From NCBI GenBank assembly GCA_950295325.1, contig OX485807.1, positions 22,973,666-23,037,665 of the forward strand: a stretch of 64,000 nucleotides of DNA, read 5' to 3'. How positions within the stretch are numbered: position 1 is the first letter of the stretch; each line of letters begins with the position of its first letter. This document shows, one piece after another, positions 44,479 to 57,940 of the stretch. This DNA is from Polytrichum commune. Taxonomy: Eukaryota; Streptophyta; Polytrichopsida; Polytrichales; Polytrichaceae. A model generated the notes under the pieces. It saw only the letters and a list, made by a program, of their open reading frames with translations. It ran no database searches and was not told the origin of the DNA. The position numbers were made by a program, and so were the translations under genes.

Positions 44479-47400
44479 ATGGTGCTCGAGGTAGGTGCCC
44501 TTGTAGTTCACACTTCCACGTGTGGAATTGAACTTAGGAATTGAACTTAGGAGTTGAATTCCTCAATTGTGTGCACTGCTTTCACGAACTGGAAGTTTCT
44601 CTTTCCTTTTTTGTCTATCCTAAATGAGAGAGCAAGTTGTGCGAGAGCGAGATACACCTACTTAGTTTTTGTTTTCGTGGAACGATTTAGGGTTTGGAGA
44701 TGCCTTGGCATGTGGTTTTTTGATTATTGGTAGGACCTTGCAGGCGACCGTTATCTGCATGGACAACTCGGAATGGATGCGTAATGGCGATTATCCACCG
44801 ACGCGGTTTCAAGCTCAGGCTGATGCGGTCAATCTCATCTGTGGTGCCAAAACTCAGGTATCTTTGTTCATATGCATCCGTGCTTTGTAGGATTCTTTCT
44901 TGTCATTGGGACGCTATGCTTATTGCATTTTCACTATATCGTATCGTATTTCGTTGTAGGTTTCATAATATGTCCTTGATTGTTTGGCATGCATTTCTGT
45001 CCTCCTACTTTGGCTTAATGGCGCTTGAAATGGTTACCGTGAGTTCTCATCGGAGTCTCATACACAATCATATGAACTAGGGGAGGGCTGTGTTTGTCTA
45101 CAACCTTCAAATAGCTGGTGTTTGCATTCGGGTTTTGCAGTTTCTGTAGGATGTGTGGAAATTAGGGTAAAACTCTGAACTATCCAAACCATTGGGTATT
45201 TGAATCACCTGTGAGCATTTGAGCTCGTATCTTTGTTCACACGTATCCATGCTTTGTACTTCCTTGTGTAGGATTCTCTCTCGTCATTGGGACGTTATGC
45301 TTATTGAATTCTCTCTGCTTTGTATACTCTTTGGTTGTAGGCTTAAAAACTTGTCTTTATTTTTTGATTGTTTGGCATGCATTTTTGTCCTATTACTATT
45401 GTTCAATGTCACTTGAAGTGGGTTGCTGTGAGTTCTGTTGGAGTCTCACACACAATAATTCGAACTAGGGAAGGGTTGTGTTTGTCTACAACCTTTTCTT
45501 TAAGTTCTGCATTCGAGTTCTAAACATTTCTATAGGGATGAGTGGAAATTATAGTTTAACTCTGAATTCTCCAAATAAATGGGTAATTGAATCACCTGTG
45601 AGCATATGGGACCAATTGCTTTGTTCATCAAGATGAATTCAACAGTTTCAGATTCAACTCAAGTATCTGAGCTGGTCAGCTTTTATAATATCCTCGCAAT
45701 CCAGGTCTCAGAGGAACAGGGGATTGACTATTTTGCTTATTCGATTTCAGCACACTCCTAATGTCTTAAACCTTAAAACCTTTAGGGGATATTAGAACTG
45801 AGGAACCTATTTCCCCCATGATTGACGTAGATGGTGTGGTCAATGACTTGTAATTGACAGATAATTGTTGGGATCCTGCAATAACGTCCTGGGTAGTCGA
45901 GGTTTAAATGAAAATTAGTAGTTGTCTGGGCCATTACAAGATAAAGATGATACAGTACAAATCAGAAACTGGCTGGAATGTGTAGAGATAATGAAGCTAC
46001 TTCTGAAGGAAATCAAATTGTTGTTCATTTGTTGGTTCTGTAGGATGTGGGCAAGTAACTTGCATTTATTTGTTCCTCTTGTGTGCAGTCTAATCCAGAG
46101 AACACCGTGGGTGTGTTGACAATGGCGGGAAAGGGTCCACGAGTGCTCATTACCCCTACTAATGATCTTGGCAAGATCCTCCAAGCTTTGCATGGTATGC
46201 ATTGGCACTAAGTTGGCTCTTACGCTGATCACAAAGTAGTGTCATTTGGAAAATTTATTTCTACTGCTATCCAGTATTAGTTTCTTCTGGGTTCAGATGA
46301 GCTCTATATGTGTCGAGTCCTTACTTGGGACACATGATAAAAAATTAAGGTCTTTGTTTGCATTTGGTGCAGGACAGGGGTATTAAACTTCATATGAATA
46401 CAGTCTTTTGGTTGCCTGCTAGCTGATTTAAGCAGGTAGCCTGGAAATGAAGCTTATGACGTTACTTTATTTGTTATGGGGGTCATTCAGGTTTGGAAGT
46501 TGGAGGTGAGATGAATTTGACTTCCGGGGTTCAAGTGGCCCAGCTTGCTTTGAAGCATCGTCAAAACAAGCATCAGCGGCAGAGAATTGTGCTCTTTGCT
46601 GGCAGGTGAGTATTTTCTGTAACACATATCAACCAGGGAGTTGGAAAGAAGTAGTTGACTGAATTCTGTTTAGGCTCATTGGGGTGATTGTTCAGAGGGA
46701 TTGATTTACATCTCAAATTTAAGAACACTTGCACTCAGACATGCTGTTTAAGTGAAAATAAGTGTAAAAGAAGTAAGCACTATAGTAATTGTTATCATAG
46801 GGGGAATGCTCTATATCTTGATTCTTCTGTATATTTTGTTCAGCCTTGTTGCTGGGAGCACTCCTCAAAGATATATTTTTTGTGCAGCCCTGTTCTGGCA
46901 GAAAAGAATTTGCTTGAGGGCATTGGTAAGAAGCTGAAGAAGAACAATGTTGCTTTAGACATTGTAAGTTTTGGGGAAGAGGATGGAGATAAAGGTGAAA
47001 AGCTTGAGGCCTTATTGAATGCGGTTAACAGCAACGATAACAGCCATATTGTGCATATTAATGGAGGGGAAAGAGTACTTTCTGATGTATTAATTAGGTG
47101 AGCACATTGAACCATGGTGTGTTGCTGTTCATTCGAGGTCTGAATTTTTTGTGAACTTGATGTGCTCCTTTTTTGGGTTGTTCCCCATTTTCTAGTTAGT
47201 TCTGATTATTCTCCAGTATTTGTTCACCTAGTACTCACTAGAATGTCTGATAGATCCTGTCCTGGCACTTTGGGTCCACTGTGAATTCTCATCATAGTGG
47301 TTCCAGTTCGTTGTTGCTCAATTTATTGACTGGACAGGATTTTGAAATGCTGGAAGAACACTTTTGAGTTGTAGTGAACACTTACTGATATCTGCTACTA

Positions 47401-49487
47401 CATATACTTGGTTGCTCTACTTGTCCAATGTTCATACTTTTGTCCTGTAGTTGATAATAAATGCACATGCAGTTCCTCTATTTTCACTGGAGATGGAGAA
47501 GGTGGAAGTGGATTTGCTGCAGCAGCGGCTGCAGGGGCGGCAGCAGCCGCTGCAGCTGCTGTTGGTGGAGGTGGCAGCTTTGAGTTCGGAGTTGACCCAA
47601 ACCTGGACCCCGAGCTGGCCCTTGCACTACGTGTGTCTATGGAAGAGGAAAGAGCGCGACAAGAAGCTGCCATGAAGCGGTCTGCAGAAGACGCAACATT
47701 GAAAGAAGGGCAAGTGGGGGAAAGTTCTAATGCTGCAGATGTGCCCATGTCAGATGCTGCTCCTGTGGAGGCAATCGACAAGAGTGCTGATATGATGATT
47801 GTAAGTAATGTTTCCTTGTTGCCTGATCCTTGAAATTAGTGAGTATTACCAGTGGCTTATACCAGTCTTGATTAGAGACTGTGTCTTTGACTCTGACAGT
47901 CCTTAATCATTCTGAGAATTGTAGGACAAGAGATCTCAGAAATTTTCTCCTGGCAAAATATCATCCCTTCCTTATTGTTGAGTGCACATGGAAGTCTATG
48001 TCTCTGTGCACATATTGTAGCTGTTGAAATTGGGTCTGGAGATGTCATGATGCGTGGCTGGACTTTGATGTTCTTTTTTGTAATTGCTTTGCAGGATGAT
48101 GATGCGGCACTGCTACAACAGGCCTTGGAAATGTCAATGGCGGAAGCAGCAGCAGCAGCTGCTGCAGGTTCAACTGCTGGAGATCTTACCATGGCTGAAT
48201 CTGGTGGAGATGACCAAGACCTTGCATTTGGTAAGTTTGGATAGGGTACATTAAGTGCCACCAGCTCTGGCACAATCACTTGGTGCTTATTACTGTCTTT
48301 CTCATGGGTACTAGGGTTCTTTACTGGGTTATCATCTGACTTCAATGTCCTTTGACATAGGTAAGTATCAGTGCTATGTAGTTTCTAAATGCATATCTAA
48401 GTGTGCTCTCTCATCATGTATATATATATATATATGCATTTATCCAGACTGACTTCAGATCCAAATCCAGTTTCCAGTACCATTTACCATTTACGGCCTT
48501 CATATTATACCATTTACATTTTCCTATTTTTGGTGTTCAAGTTTTACCTGATCTCTCCTTGAGCACTGTAACATCCAGAGACATATAACTGTAGAAAGGT
48601 TGTGCTTTATATTTTTCCTTACTGATGCTGTATTCTAGACCTGCAGTTTTTCAGAATGATGACATTGGACTATTTTTCTATGCAGCCCTGCAGATGTCAA
48701 TGCAAGAAGCAGCTGCAGCGGCAGCCTCTGCTTCACAAAGTAATGCTGATATGAGTAAAGTGTTGGGTGACCAAAGCTTTGTGTCTTCTGTGCTTTCTTC
48801 GGTATGACGCTCCTTCCTTGATTTGAACTGAAGTTGATAGAACTTGATCAAGAAAGTGCACTAACGAGTGCAATCTCCATAATTATGACTGTCAACTTGA
48901 ACATTGGATGTGGTTGTTACCTTTCATTGTTGAAGGAGAAAAAGGGTCAACAATAACCAACTCAGTCATTACCTCCTTGATTTGTGTACTGTAATGGAAA
49001 AGCACTCCAAAAAGCAGTGAGGCTAGGTTACTCCTATGAGCCTTGCTGAAGAATGAGTTGCAACATTGAGAAGCCTTTGGGTCTCTTTGTGGTGCTTAAC
49101 AAGTGATGACATCACTCAACTCAGGCGTTTACATACATATTTGTTGTACTTGTATTGAACTATATATACATGACCTCCTGTGATGTTAACTTTGTGAATA
49201 TTTCTCATTTGGTCATGCAGCTACCTGGAGTTGACCCTAACGATCCATCAGTGCGGGATGTCTTAGCTTCATTGGAGGCAGAAGAAGAGGTAACCTTTGC
49301 TGTCCTTAGTTTGACATCCTTTCTGCTCTTTTATCACTTTTGTTACTTTTTTGTAGGCCTCACCAGTAAATATGGTGATGTGGCTATGCTGTAAGTATCG
49401 TTGCTTTACATATTTCTCTGTTTGATTCTTTTTTAGGAGCAAACAAAAAGTAAGACAGATAGCAAAAGCAAGGAGGGCTCTAGCTGA
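44479..49487 (+). CDS. RPN10: 26S proteasome subunit RPN10/PSMD4 (ubiquitin receptor), ten exons
   Basis: RPN10 sits in the 19S regulatory particle, links lid and base through its von Willebrand A domain and binds polyubiquitin through UIM motifs. Exons: 44479-44490, 44744-44857, 46089-46195, 46492-46605, 46888-47097, 47473-47800, 48095-48230, 48686-48801, 49221-49289, 49437-49487. All are GT-AG and in frame, giving 418 aa against about 386 in Arabidopsis. The VWA part (residues about 1-190) begins [20 protein letters not shown] and includes [16 protein letters not shown] and [20 protein letters not shown]. Three UIMs follow: [16 protein letters not shown] (about 231-246), [14 protein letters not shown] (about 299-312) and [14 protein letters not shown] (336-349). 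The extra length comes from Ala/Gly expansions before UIM1 and behind UIM2 and UIM3. The C terminus is a Lys/Ser tail after [17 protein letters not shown]. The first exon is only 12 bp, and intron 2 holds a tandem duplication. Confidence 0.96.
44858..45610. repeat. Tandem duplication of about 369 bp in RPN10 intron 2
   Basis: Copy 1 begins at 44858 exactly with the splice donor (GTATCTTTGTTCATATGCAT). Copy 2 begins at 45227 (GTATCTTTGTTCACACGTAT). Both run through TCATTGGGACG(C/T)TATGCTTATT, GATTGTTTGGCATGCATTT, GTGTTTGTCTACAACCTT and end in TTGAATCACCTGTGAGCAT. Copies differ by many substitutions and small indels, so the duplication is not recent. The base before the GT is G in copy 1 and C in copy 2. 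Confidence 0.85.
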
Positions 49488-50660
49488 GACGGCATAAAAC
49501 ACCATGGAATAATTCAAGCATTAACAGTCAGGTGCAAGTTCACACAAACTGGGCATCATGAGTTTTGTTGCGTCAACAGACTCTGGGAGGCAGGTAGGCA
49601 AGATCTAGTCACTTTTAGGAGTGTTCTGGTATACTTTACATGCCAAACCCTGGAGACAAGCAATATGGTAGGGTTGTGAATCTTTGTTAGACACTGCATG
49701 ACTGGTCTGCCCTCATTCTCATTCATCAATGGTATCACTATGCAAGTGAGCTTAAAATATCACTGTTTCTCCAGTCGTGCAATGTTTTCCGAATTTAGAA
49801 TTGCTGCTGCATATACTATCTGTAATAACTTAGTTCATAATCGTTTGGCGTTTTGTAGTCTTTTATGTGGATATAATATCAATTTACCTATTGGTGGAAT
49901 GTATTGCTACAAATGAAAAAATCACCTTATCTACTTATTAAGTCTGGATGCCCTTGATGAGAGTGTCTCCACTGATGCCTTGATGCAGTACATGTAGATG
50001 TACCAGTATAGGATAGACAAGAATTTTTTAATTTATGTGGAAATCCATTGCAACTTGAAATCTATCCACAAGTGAATAACCACAACTGCAATTTCTCGTA
50101 AAGCATATGTATCCTCTAGATTTCTTTGTTAACCCTTTCTCTGCTGTAGGTGCAATTGAAGGAAGTGTGAGCCATGGTTTTTGTGATCATCCTCTGACAT
50201 GTTGAAACTAACTCCAATACACATCTTTAAGAAAAATAAATCTACAACTTCGATCAAATTTGACATCCCTGGGTTTCAATGTAGTAGTTCTCATGTTCGT
50301 AAAATCCAGGTTTTTGTCGAATTTGGATGAATAAGTGAATTTTTCCTCTTGTTCAGAAAGAGATTTACTTGCTCAAAATTGGGATACATACATGTACAAA
50401 GTTGATTTTGAAGATTTGGAGTTCACAACCGTATTCTAGAGGGTACAGAGTTCATGATAGATAGCATCGTGGGTGTCTCTTATATTGGTTGGAGCTTGTT
50501 GGTGTGAATCAACTTCATATATATTTTTCTTCAAATCATGGAAGACAGCTTCAAACATTAATAACCTAAATGGGGGTGCACATATGATTCAGTCTGTTTT
50601 GGGGAGGCACTGTAACCCACCATTCCATTCTTGTCGAGAAGAAGTCTATGGGCGATGAAA
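49488..50660 (+). other. 3' region of RPN10 and spacer
   Basis: The first few hundred bases are probably the RPN10 3' untranslated region. No further gene was seen. Confidence 0.4.
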
Positions 50661-50661
50661 G

Positions 50662-50790
50662 CAGCTTCTGCGTTCTCGTGAGGCCATGTTGCCTGTGCTT
50701 TCACGAACGTCGATGTGAAAATATCCATCTGGAAGCAGCTTCTGCGCTCTCATGGGGCCACATTCACTGTGCTTTCAAGATCGTCGGATT
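50662..50790. repeat. Two-copy tandem repeat, unit about 71 bp
   Basis: GCAGCTTCTGCGTTCTCGTG, GGCCATGTTGCCTGTGCTTT and CACGAACGTCG repeat as GCAGCTTCTGCGCTCTCATG, GGCCACATTCACTGTGCTTT and CAAGATCGTCG. A minus-strand frame of 194 codons (50764-51348) overlaps but shows no recognised family, and I do not call it a gene. Confidence 0.7.
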
Positions 50791-53700
50791 TGATATTTTT
50801 TCTTGAACCGCCAATGTGAAAATTTCCATGCGAAAAGACCACAACCAAGCCACCACAATCCACCAAACCGGCAGTTTGGGCGGAGAAACTTCCAGGTCCA
50901 GGTGAGAAGCAAGCAATGCACCAAAACCCAGATACAGGAACTGAGACTCATTTTTTTCCATGTGCGATGTAACCAGGGAAGGGAAGAAATTGAATAGAGA
51001 ACTCTGGTGCGCTTTACGACAGAGACTTTGTCTGGATGAGTGAAGGGTTGTTGGGTTTGTCTTCTCTTCGTGTTCGCACCAGGAAGATTCGATTGGGATC
51101 TTGGTAGTAAACCAGGAGTCTGATCGCGGAAGCTTGTCAACAGTGAGCGAAAAGAGAGGTGGTGGAGGATTATATAGCCATGTGTCTGAAGAATGTCCGT
51201 CCCGGTTGCTGAGAATCCATGTCAGGGATGGGTTCTCCAATTGTGTTATGTGACAGTTCTGGATGGGAATTTGTAGAGCAGCGCGTGGTTCAAGAAAAAA
51301 AATATTAGCCAGTGCGGATTGCCTGTGTATGTGTATGTGCATGTGCATGGTGGACAGTCAAGCCATTCCCGAAGTTTGAATTTGTCAGCAGAACGGAATG
51401 ATAGACATATTTCTTACCCAAACAACTAACTGAGATTAACATGCCTCACAAAAGAGCTTCTCTTAATGTTCACTACTGGGATATTCAAGCACTGATGTCT
51501 CGAAATTTTCTAGAATGTCTAGCCTGTAATGTCTCAACCGATCCCATAAAGTGATGGCAGGAATGTCTCAAAGTGGGTTTCTGCAGGTTTTCCCGGGAGG
51601 TGCAGACTGAATTCTGACTCTTTCTGCCTATCTCCCTCCGCTTACGATTGTGACTGGCACCCTTTACCAGCTTTTTCCGAGTAGTTTTCTCACCCACCGA
51701 AAAAATCCACTAGTGATTCTTTCTCAAAGTAAATCGGTTCATCTGTAACTAGCGCTCAGTTCTCCTCATTCGTTGATCAAACAGTGTGCACCGAGAGAAT
51801 ATGATCGTAATAAAGGAGGGAGTGAGCTGTTGCGTGTCTGCCGAACCAAGAGATGAAAAGCGGTGGAGATTTCTAGTCACAGCGAGCTTGCACCTTTGGG
51901 GCTGCAAGCAAATCAGGTAGCCCACCGTCCTAACTGCACAGGATTTCTAGTTTCAGGACAGCCCTGAGGACATAATTTGCACACATGACAATCTTCCCCA
52001 ACTTTACTTCCCGCCTCTTGAATGCTCAAGTATGTTGCCGAGTTGTGTTGTGACGTGCCGCGCTGATTGCCTTTGTGTTGCAATTGAAAGGTCAGATTGG
52101 TTGAGCTGATTTCTTACCCTGCCTGTTGATTGCATGTACAGCAAGATGGTTTTTAATTGTCCAACACCACTCTTTGTGTATGGTAATTTAAGCAATAAGA
52201 AAATTTGGGTGACTTTGTGTTAATTCTTCATGAGCTCAAAGTTTGGGACTAAACCTATGATTTCATCTACTTTACTTTACAAATAACTCTACTGACTTGC
52301 AAAGATGAAGTGGAAATCCTTATAGCCAAGAGTATTGTGGCACCCATAGACTATTTGGTGTTGCTAGTTCTCACTGTTTGTCACAAACAACTTATTGAAA
52401 AAGTGTACAAAAGCTATGTTTGTGAAACGTTTGTCTATTTGTAGATGTGCTTTTGGTTGGTTATTTTGAGGAACTTGCCTCCAAATCAATGTAATATTGT
52501 ATCTGAATGCACCAATCTTCTTAACAAATATTTATGCACTTGTTTCTTATTTGTGAGATATGTATCAACCAGTTGAAGTTGACATGTTGTTTTCCCTAAT
52601 TTGCAGTTGCGTCGAACCTCTCAGCCACGACAATTAAGAATGCCGACCACGCACCCTACATGCTTGCACAGTTTTGTGTCATAAATGCAACTGTTGACAT
52701 GACCAAAAAAACACAATATTCAATCTCACAAAATATTATGAATTTGCAACTACATCGCACACATTATGTTAAAAGCTTGTGATTTCAAAACCTTCAATTT
52801 CTGGCTTTGCACACTTCCACACTTTCTCCAAATGATTGGCTATTTGACTATTTGCATGCCCTCAACAAACTCAGAGCAGGATATTGTATTTCAAGCGATA
52901 TCAAAATTAATTATCAATATATTAGATTCATCTGCTTGAATAATCAATTGCAACGCGTATTTTTGTGCTACACCTACGCGTGCGATACAATTTATTGAGA
53001 GTCATACATCAGACCTTGTCATTGTGCATATTCTACAAGAGCAATTAAGCAAAGTTATAACGTTAACAAAAATAAAGCTTTACTTATGCCATAAATCCAA
53101 AACCCTAATTTTTTCACACAAACAAGTCTTCAAACAACTTAATATATTGAATTCAATTGATTGGCTAAAGTAAGACATAATTAGTACGATCAGGTTCAAA
53201 AAAGAGTGCACGAACGAATACGAATAAGGCGTATGCAACGATTTCAACCATGGGATTGATTGTGGTCTCATAGAAGTGATATGCATGATTCTTGGTCAAT
53301 ACATACGAATTCATTTTTCAAAGACTTACATTGTTGTGCAATATGTGGCGTGACAAAGATGGGAAATCGTAGGCAGCAATATCATTAGTACATAATGCAT
53401 ACATTGATGCTACAATGCCCATGCAAGGCTCTACCCCATAGGGAGCAACAAACGCATATCTTGCAAACTTCACAACCAACGCCTCAAGTAATAAAATGAT
53501 TATATGTACTCAATGTCATTCAAACAAAGACAAACCTCCGAATGCCCCTTATGTGGTGTACAACTCACCAACACATATGAGATCTTTTATCACAACCAAT
53601 CCTTTCTTATCTTTCCTTGACATTGGAATGTATATACAATCAAAAGATTGGAGTTTTAGTGTTGGCAAAATTGTAAACACTAGTCTTTTGATAATAAATA

Positions 53701-55979
53701 AGATATTTGTACGAGTTCCGAAAATTACAGAAATTGCCATGGCCACGATATGGGTTTGTCAATCTGCTATCTGCACTCTTTAAGTGTTGCACAACCTACG
53801 AGAACTGGGTGCTTAATTATGAGGAAAATGGGTGATTCTCAAGGTTCCATCCTTCTGTCCTTTGATTCTTGGTTGGTTTAGCGGTTGAAATAGCATTTAG
53901 TGCGATTGTCTAGGTGAAATAGTCTTTGTAGAGAGGAATTTGATGAAGGCAGACAACATGTCTGCAATTTCAGTCAATTAATCCGTGACAGAAGGTATGT
54001 AGGTCTTACTTGGTTACTCGGTATGGAGGTTGAAATTTATCAACTTTTTACGTGCCAACTTTCTTGCGGACTTCTTCTCCCACCAGCACTGGGCCTTTGG
54101 CCCCTAGCGGCTCATTGCTTATCAATGGCATCCACCAACAATGAAGATTAAAATCAACGTGAATTTCAATCTACAATGGATCTTGTGAGATATTCTAGTA
54201 TAATTTATTCAGTCCCCCAGCCCCACATAATTGAGAAGAGGCCGATGAATGTTATGGAAACAAAAATCACACACATGTTATATATTTTGTGCATGATAGC
54301 ATAGAATATCAAGATATAAAATCCTAGAATGGCGGAGTGCGGTAGCTTCTGTGAGATAGAGGTTGATGTTAACTTGTTGGTCTAATTGAAGGAAAGACTT
54401 GAGGCTCCTTGGAACTATGTTCTCAAATAATGATGGAAACTTATCTGTAATGGGGTTGTATAGGGGGCATTCCAACACACATTTTTAATTGCATTATAGG
54501 AACATAAGTTGCATAGTCTAGTATTTCTAGTGATAGGGTTACTCGTCTACTGTCCACGTTCAATGGCAAGTCTATGGTTTGCATTGTGGAAGGCAAGAAT
54601 GATCTTGTGTTGTGATGGACTCAATGGTTGCTTCAAGTACAATTCACATTCATATTTAACAAATGTGAATGAACGTGACTGAATATTTAGGAATATTTTG
54701 TGGAATACAGTCAGTCACATAGAACATTGTTATGGATCTAAAAAATGTTATGAGGTGTATCAAGAGGAAATAAATAGTGTGGGGGTAATACATGTTGTGC
54801 ATCAATAACCTTTGAAGAACTGACAAGAGATCGTTGGGATTCAACAATTTTTCCCAAAATTCTTCAAACTCCATACGTTCAGTCCAGGATGACCTTAAAC
54901 TGTTGGGTGATAGTGGAGAGGTACCCATTTTCAAATTAAATGGTTGGCGGTTCGATTCCCGCTATGAAATCTTCTCTCTACTTGACAAAAATTTTATCTA
55001 TTATATTTAATGAAAGAGTGTTTTGACTAAGCATGAAAACTCAAGCACTTCAAATATAAAAATGATCTTGTACATAAAAGTATTGGGACTAACTAAAATA
55101 TTCGGTTGGACTTCTAAACACTAGGGTTTTGACCTATTATGCCCAAAATCTCTTGGGACACTAATTTGTGCATTGTGACTAAGAATTTGCCAGCATGCAC
55201 TTCTGTAGTAAATCATGTGGGCCACCCCAAGTCAAAAGTCAAAAAACAATCCCGCGTCACATGCATTTATTTTTTTGTTGTCCACATAGAAAGAGCGGGA
55301 GGGGGAAGAAGGAATAAAAATAAACCAAAATCAAAAGGAAGAGTCTAAGATTTGTTAAATAAGGTACAGAGGTGTAATGTACTGAATGTTTTTCTACTTC
55401 TACTTCTATTTATGATATTCATGTGTTGAAATTTGTGTTGCATTAGAAATTCTATGGTGAATAATCAGAAAAGAAAAAGGGATTTCCCTTCATTTAGCTA
55501 TGTAAATTTATTGGAAGTATATGTGTATTAATTCCTTGAATAAATGCATACCACCCCCCCCCCCCAATTCCTTATGTTGACTATGGATTGTTTTTAAGTC
55601 CACGGTCCAAGAAAAGAAAAGAAAACCCAACGTCCGGCAATCCAACGTGAATTTGAGCATGTTGGCCTTACCCTGCTCAAGAATCCCCTTGGTGTAGGGT
55701 GGAGTCCATGCAACAAATGACATAGACTTAAAAACACTTTTGACTATAAATATAATTATGAATTTTTGAAGATTTATTTTGTGAATCACTTTCAAACTCT
55801 ATGCATAAGAATCCTCCCTCATTGTTTACAAGAATATAAGTCATAATGTAGGCAAGTTGTTATGTTTTGTTGTATAAAGAATCATAGTTCTAAAAATGGC
55901 CACACTATAGGGATTGCGTGGTTTTACCGCCAGCTCTCGGTCACCAAATGGATCCAAAATATATGAATATGGATTTATA
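50791..55979. other. Gene-free stretch
   Basis: No supported gene. Scraps of dispersed families occur at about 51737 (family B, inverted), 54716-54760 (small foldback family) and 55105 (family B-like). A C-run is at about 55553-55565. A tRNA-like GGTTCGATTCCCGC at about 54949 was examined and rejected. Confidence 0.45.
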
Positions 55980-56182
55980 TGGAGGATTGTTAAAGCAATC
56001 ACACATTGGTTTAAATGACCACAAAGATGCATACATAAGCATTGGCCAAGTGATTTAATTCATTTGGTTGGCCCAATTGATTAGTTCTAACACAAAAATG
56101 ATACCTTGTGCAATGAACAATCAAATTTTGACAAGTCATGTGATTATGCGATGCATCTTTGTGGTTGATTTAACAATACCCT
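55980..56182. mobile_element. MITE, same family as 30140
   Basis: Left arm: GGATTGTTAAAGCAATCACA, then ATGACCACAAAGATGCAT. Reverse complement of the right arm: GTATTGTTAAATCAACCACA, AAGATGCATCGCATAATCAC, ATGAC. The blocks GACCACAAA, GCATCGCAT and TCAAAATTTG match the 30140-30350 copy. Confidence 0.6.
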
Positions 56183-56227
56183 TCATATGATGTAATGCCT
56201 TTATAAGTATTAGATCCATCTAGTGAT

Positions 56228-56261
56228 AAACCCTAAACCCTAAACCCTAAGCCCTAAGCCC
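56228..56261. repeat. Short interstitial telomere-like tract
   Basis: AAACCCTAAACCCTAAACCC then TAAGCCCTAAGCCC: three CCCTAAA units followed by two CCCTAAG variants. CCCTAAA is the plant telomere repeat. At only about five units it may be chance, a promoter-type telo-box cluster or a repair scar. Confidence 0.7.
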
Positions 56262-57940
56262 TTGATTTGTCGGCTTAACGTAACTTATGAAAGTTCAAAT
56301 TCCATTGGGAGATTCATTTGGACAAAGAATCTAATTGTCAATAGGGAGCATAAATGCCATCCCTCCAAAATAGAAACGAGTCGCCCTATAAGTGATTGTT
56401 ATGCTCTCCCAATGCATCTCACCAAGGTAAGTGGGCCTAAAACCGAGGGGTTGGACTCTTCATACCACATACAAACTAACTTGAGTGTAGGAAGAAGTAT
56501 TATTTTGAGGCATTAGCATACATAGTATACATATGGGATAGGTATTATTTTGTTATATTGCATACATTTAAGAGAGAAAAAATCATATTTTTGGAGTAAA
56601 GGTAGAAGTACAAAAGGGGGCTTAAAGGTTTAGAGGAAAATTTGACAAGAGATGTTTTTGTTTCATCCAATTCACATTTTCATCCATTGTTGTCACATAG
56701 TAATAGTCCTCAATGACTACCCTGTCGATTTTTGTCAGGGTTTGCATCTGGATTTTACGTCTTTACAAATTGGGGGCCCTTGGACAACATGGCGCCCTTG
56801 AGTTTGGCTTTCCACATTGCGGCTAAGTTATTGTGCTCTAGTCTTTGTTTGTGTTGGTGCGATTGTTAAGTCACATGCTATGGATGAAAATTGGGTCAAT
56901 GACTCTCATTGAAAAGTGAAAGGGCCTAATTGTTCAATTTACATGTATAAAGGACTTATTTAAATCATGATTTTATATTTGTTATATGTAGTGGAGTCAT
57001 TTATCACATTTAGTTTAAAAAGCTTAGTATAAATACATGAATCCATTTCTAGCCTGCCATTAGTACATATACATTTGTTGATTCTTAATTAGTGGTTTCT
57101 CTTTTCTTGATTTCACACCTATTCGTAAATGGCAAATTGTTAAGTACTTATTATGGTCTTTGAGTCCTATCTGGTCACTTTCCTTACATTGACACGTGTA
57201 TTTGGGTGATAAAAAAATTTACATATTTATCCAAAATTTGGCAATATCCTCCAATTTCTATGATTTGTACAAAATTTTCATGGCAATTTGAACCATGGGA
57301 TAAATATGAAAACAATCACAAAATACTATGTTTTGTTTTTCTGAAGTCATGAAATAGCGATAGATCGCCAAATTTAAGAATGAATGGGATAGGTTGATAG
57401 ATAATAATGAATATAAAAAATACACATGTTATGATGAAATTGGACAACTTGTGCTTATAATATAGGAAACTTTCTAAGTTTAATTGTTACCATAATTAAA
57501 TGACCTACATATCACTTATAGAGAAGGAAAAATTGCATCTCAACCCAATGTCCAAAACTTGAAATAACCACCTCTATGATTCGTAATTGCTATCCAACTA
57601 AAGCCGTTCCAAATACAATCAATGGAAAACCATTTTTGTGGACATAGGATTAGGTTAGCAGCGTATGTGACACTCAACAATAAGAAAGGGTTTTTTTTTA
57701 GTAGTTAGTGCATTTGAGAACAAATTGCAACTTGCCCAATCATGATGCGTATAGTTGATCGTAATATGAACCTTCCATGGACATATTAGAAAGGGAAAAG
57801 CTGGGCACAATGTGAAAATGGGGTAAGAGGTTCGGGATCTTTTTTCCCCCACCTTCTCCCAAGCCGCATGCATTAGTTAAGTTGTTATCACCTAAAATCA
57901 ATTTGGTATTGGGAAATAAAATAAACCCAATCTATAGATC

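Noticed and set aside
50764-51348. 194-codon minus-strand frame
   Set aside because: No recognised domain, begins with a low-complexity Met-His run from a GTGTAT-type repeat and overlaps a tandem repeat.
54940-54970. tRNA-like TTCGATTC motif (GGCGGTTCGATTCCCGC)
   Set aside because: The flanking bases do not form a five-pair T stem (two mismatches) and no acceptor, D or anticodon arms could be found upstream.
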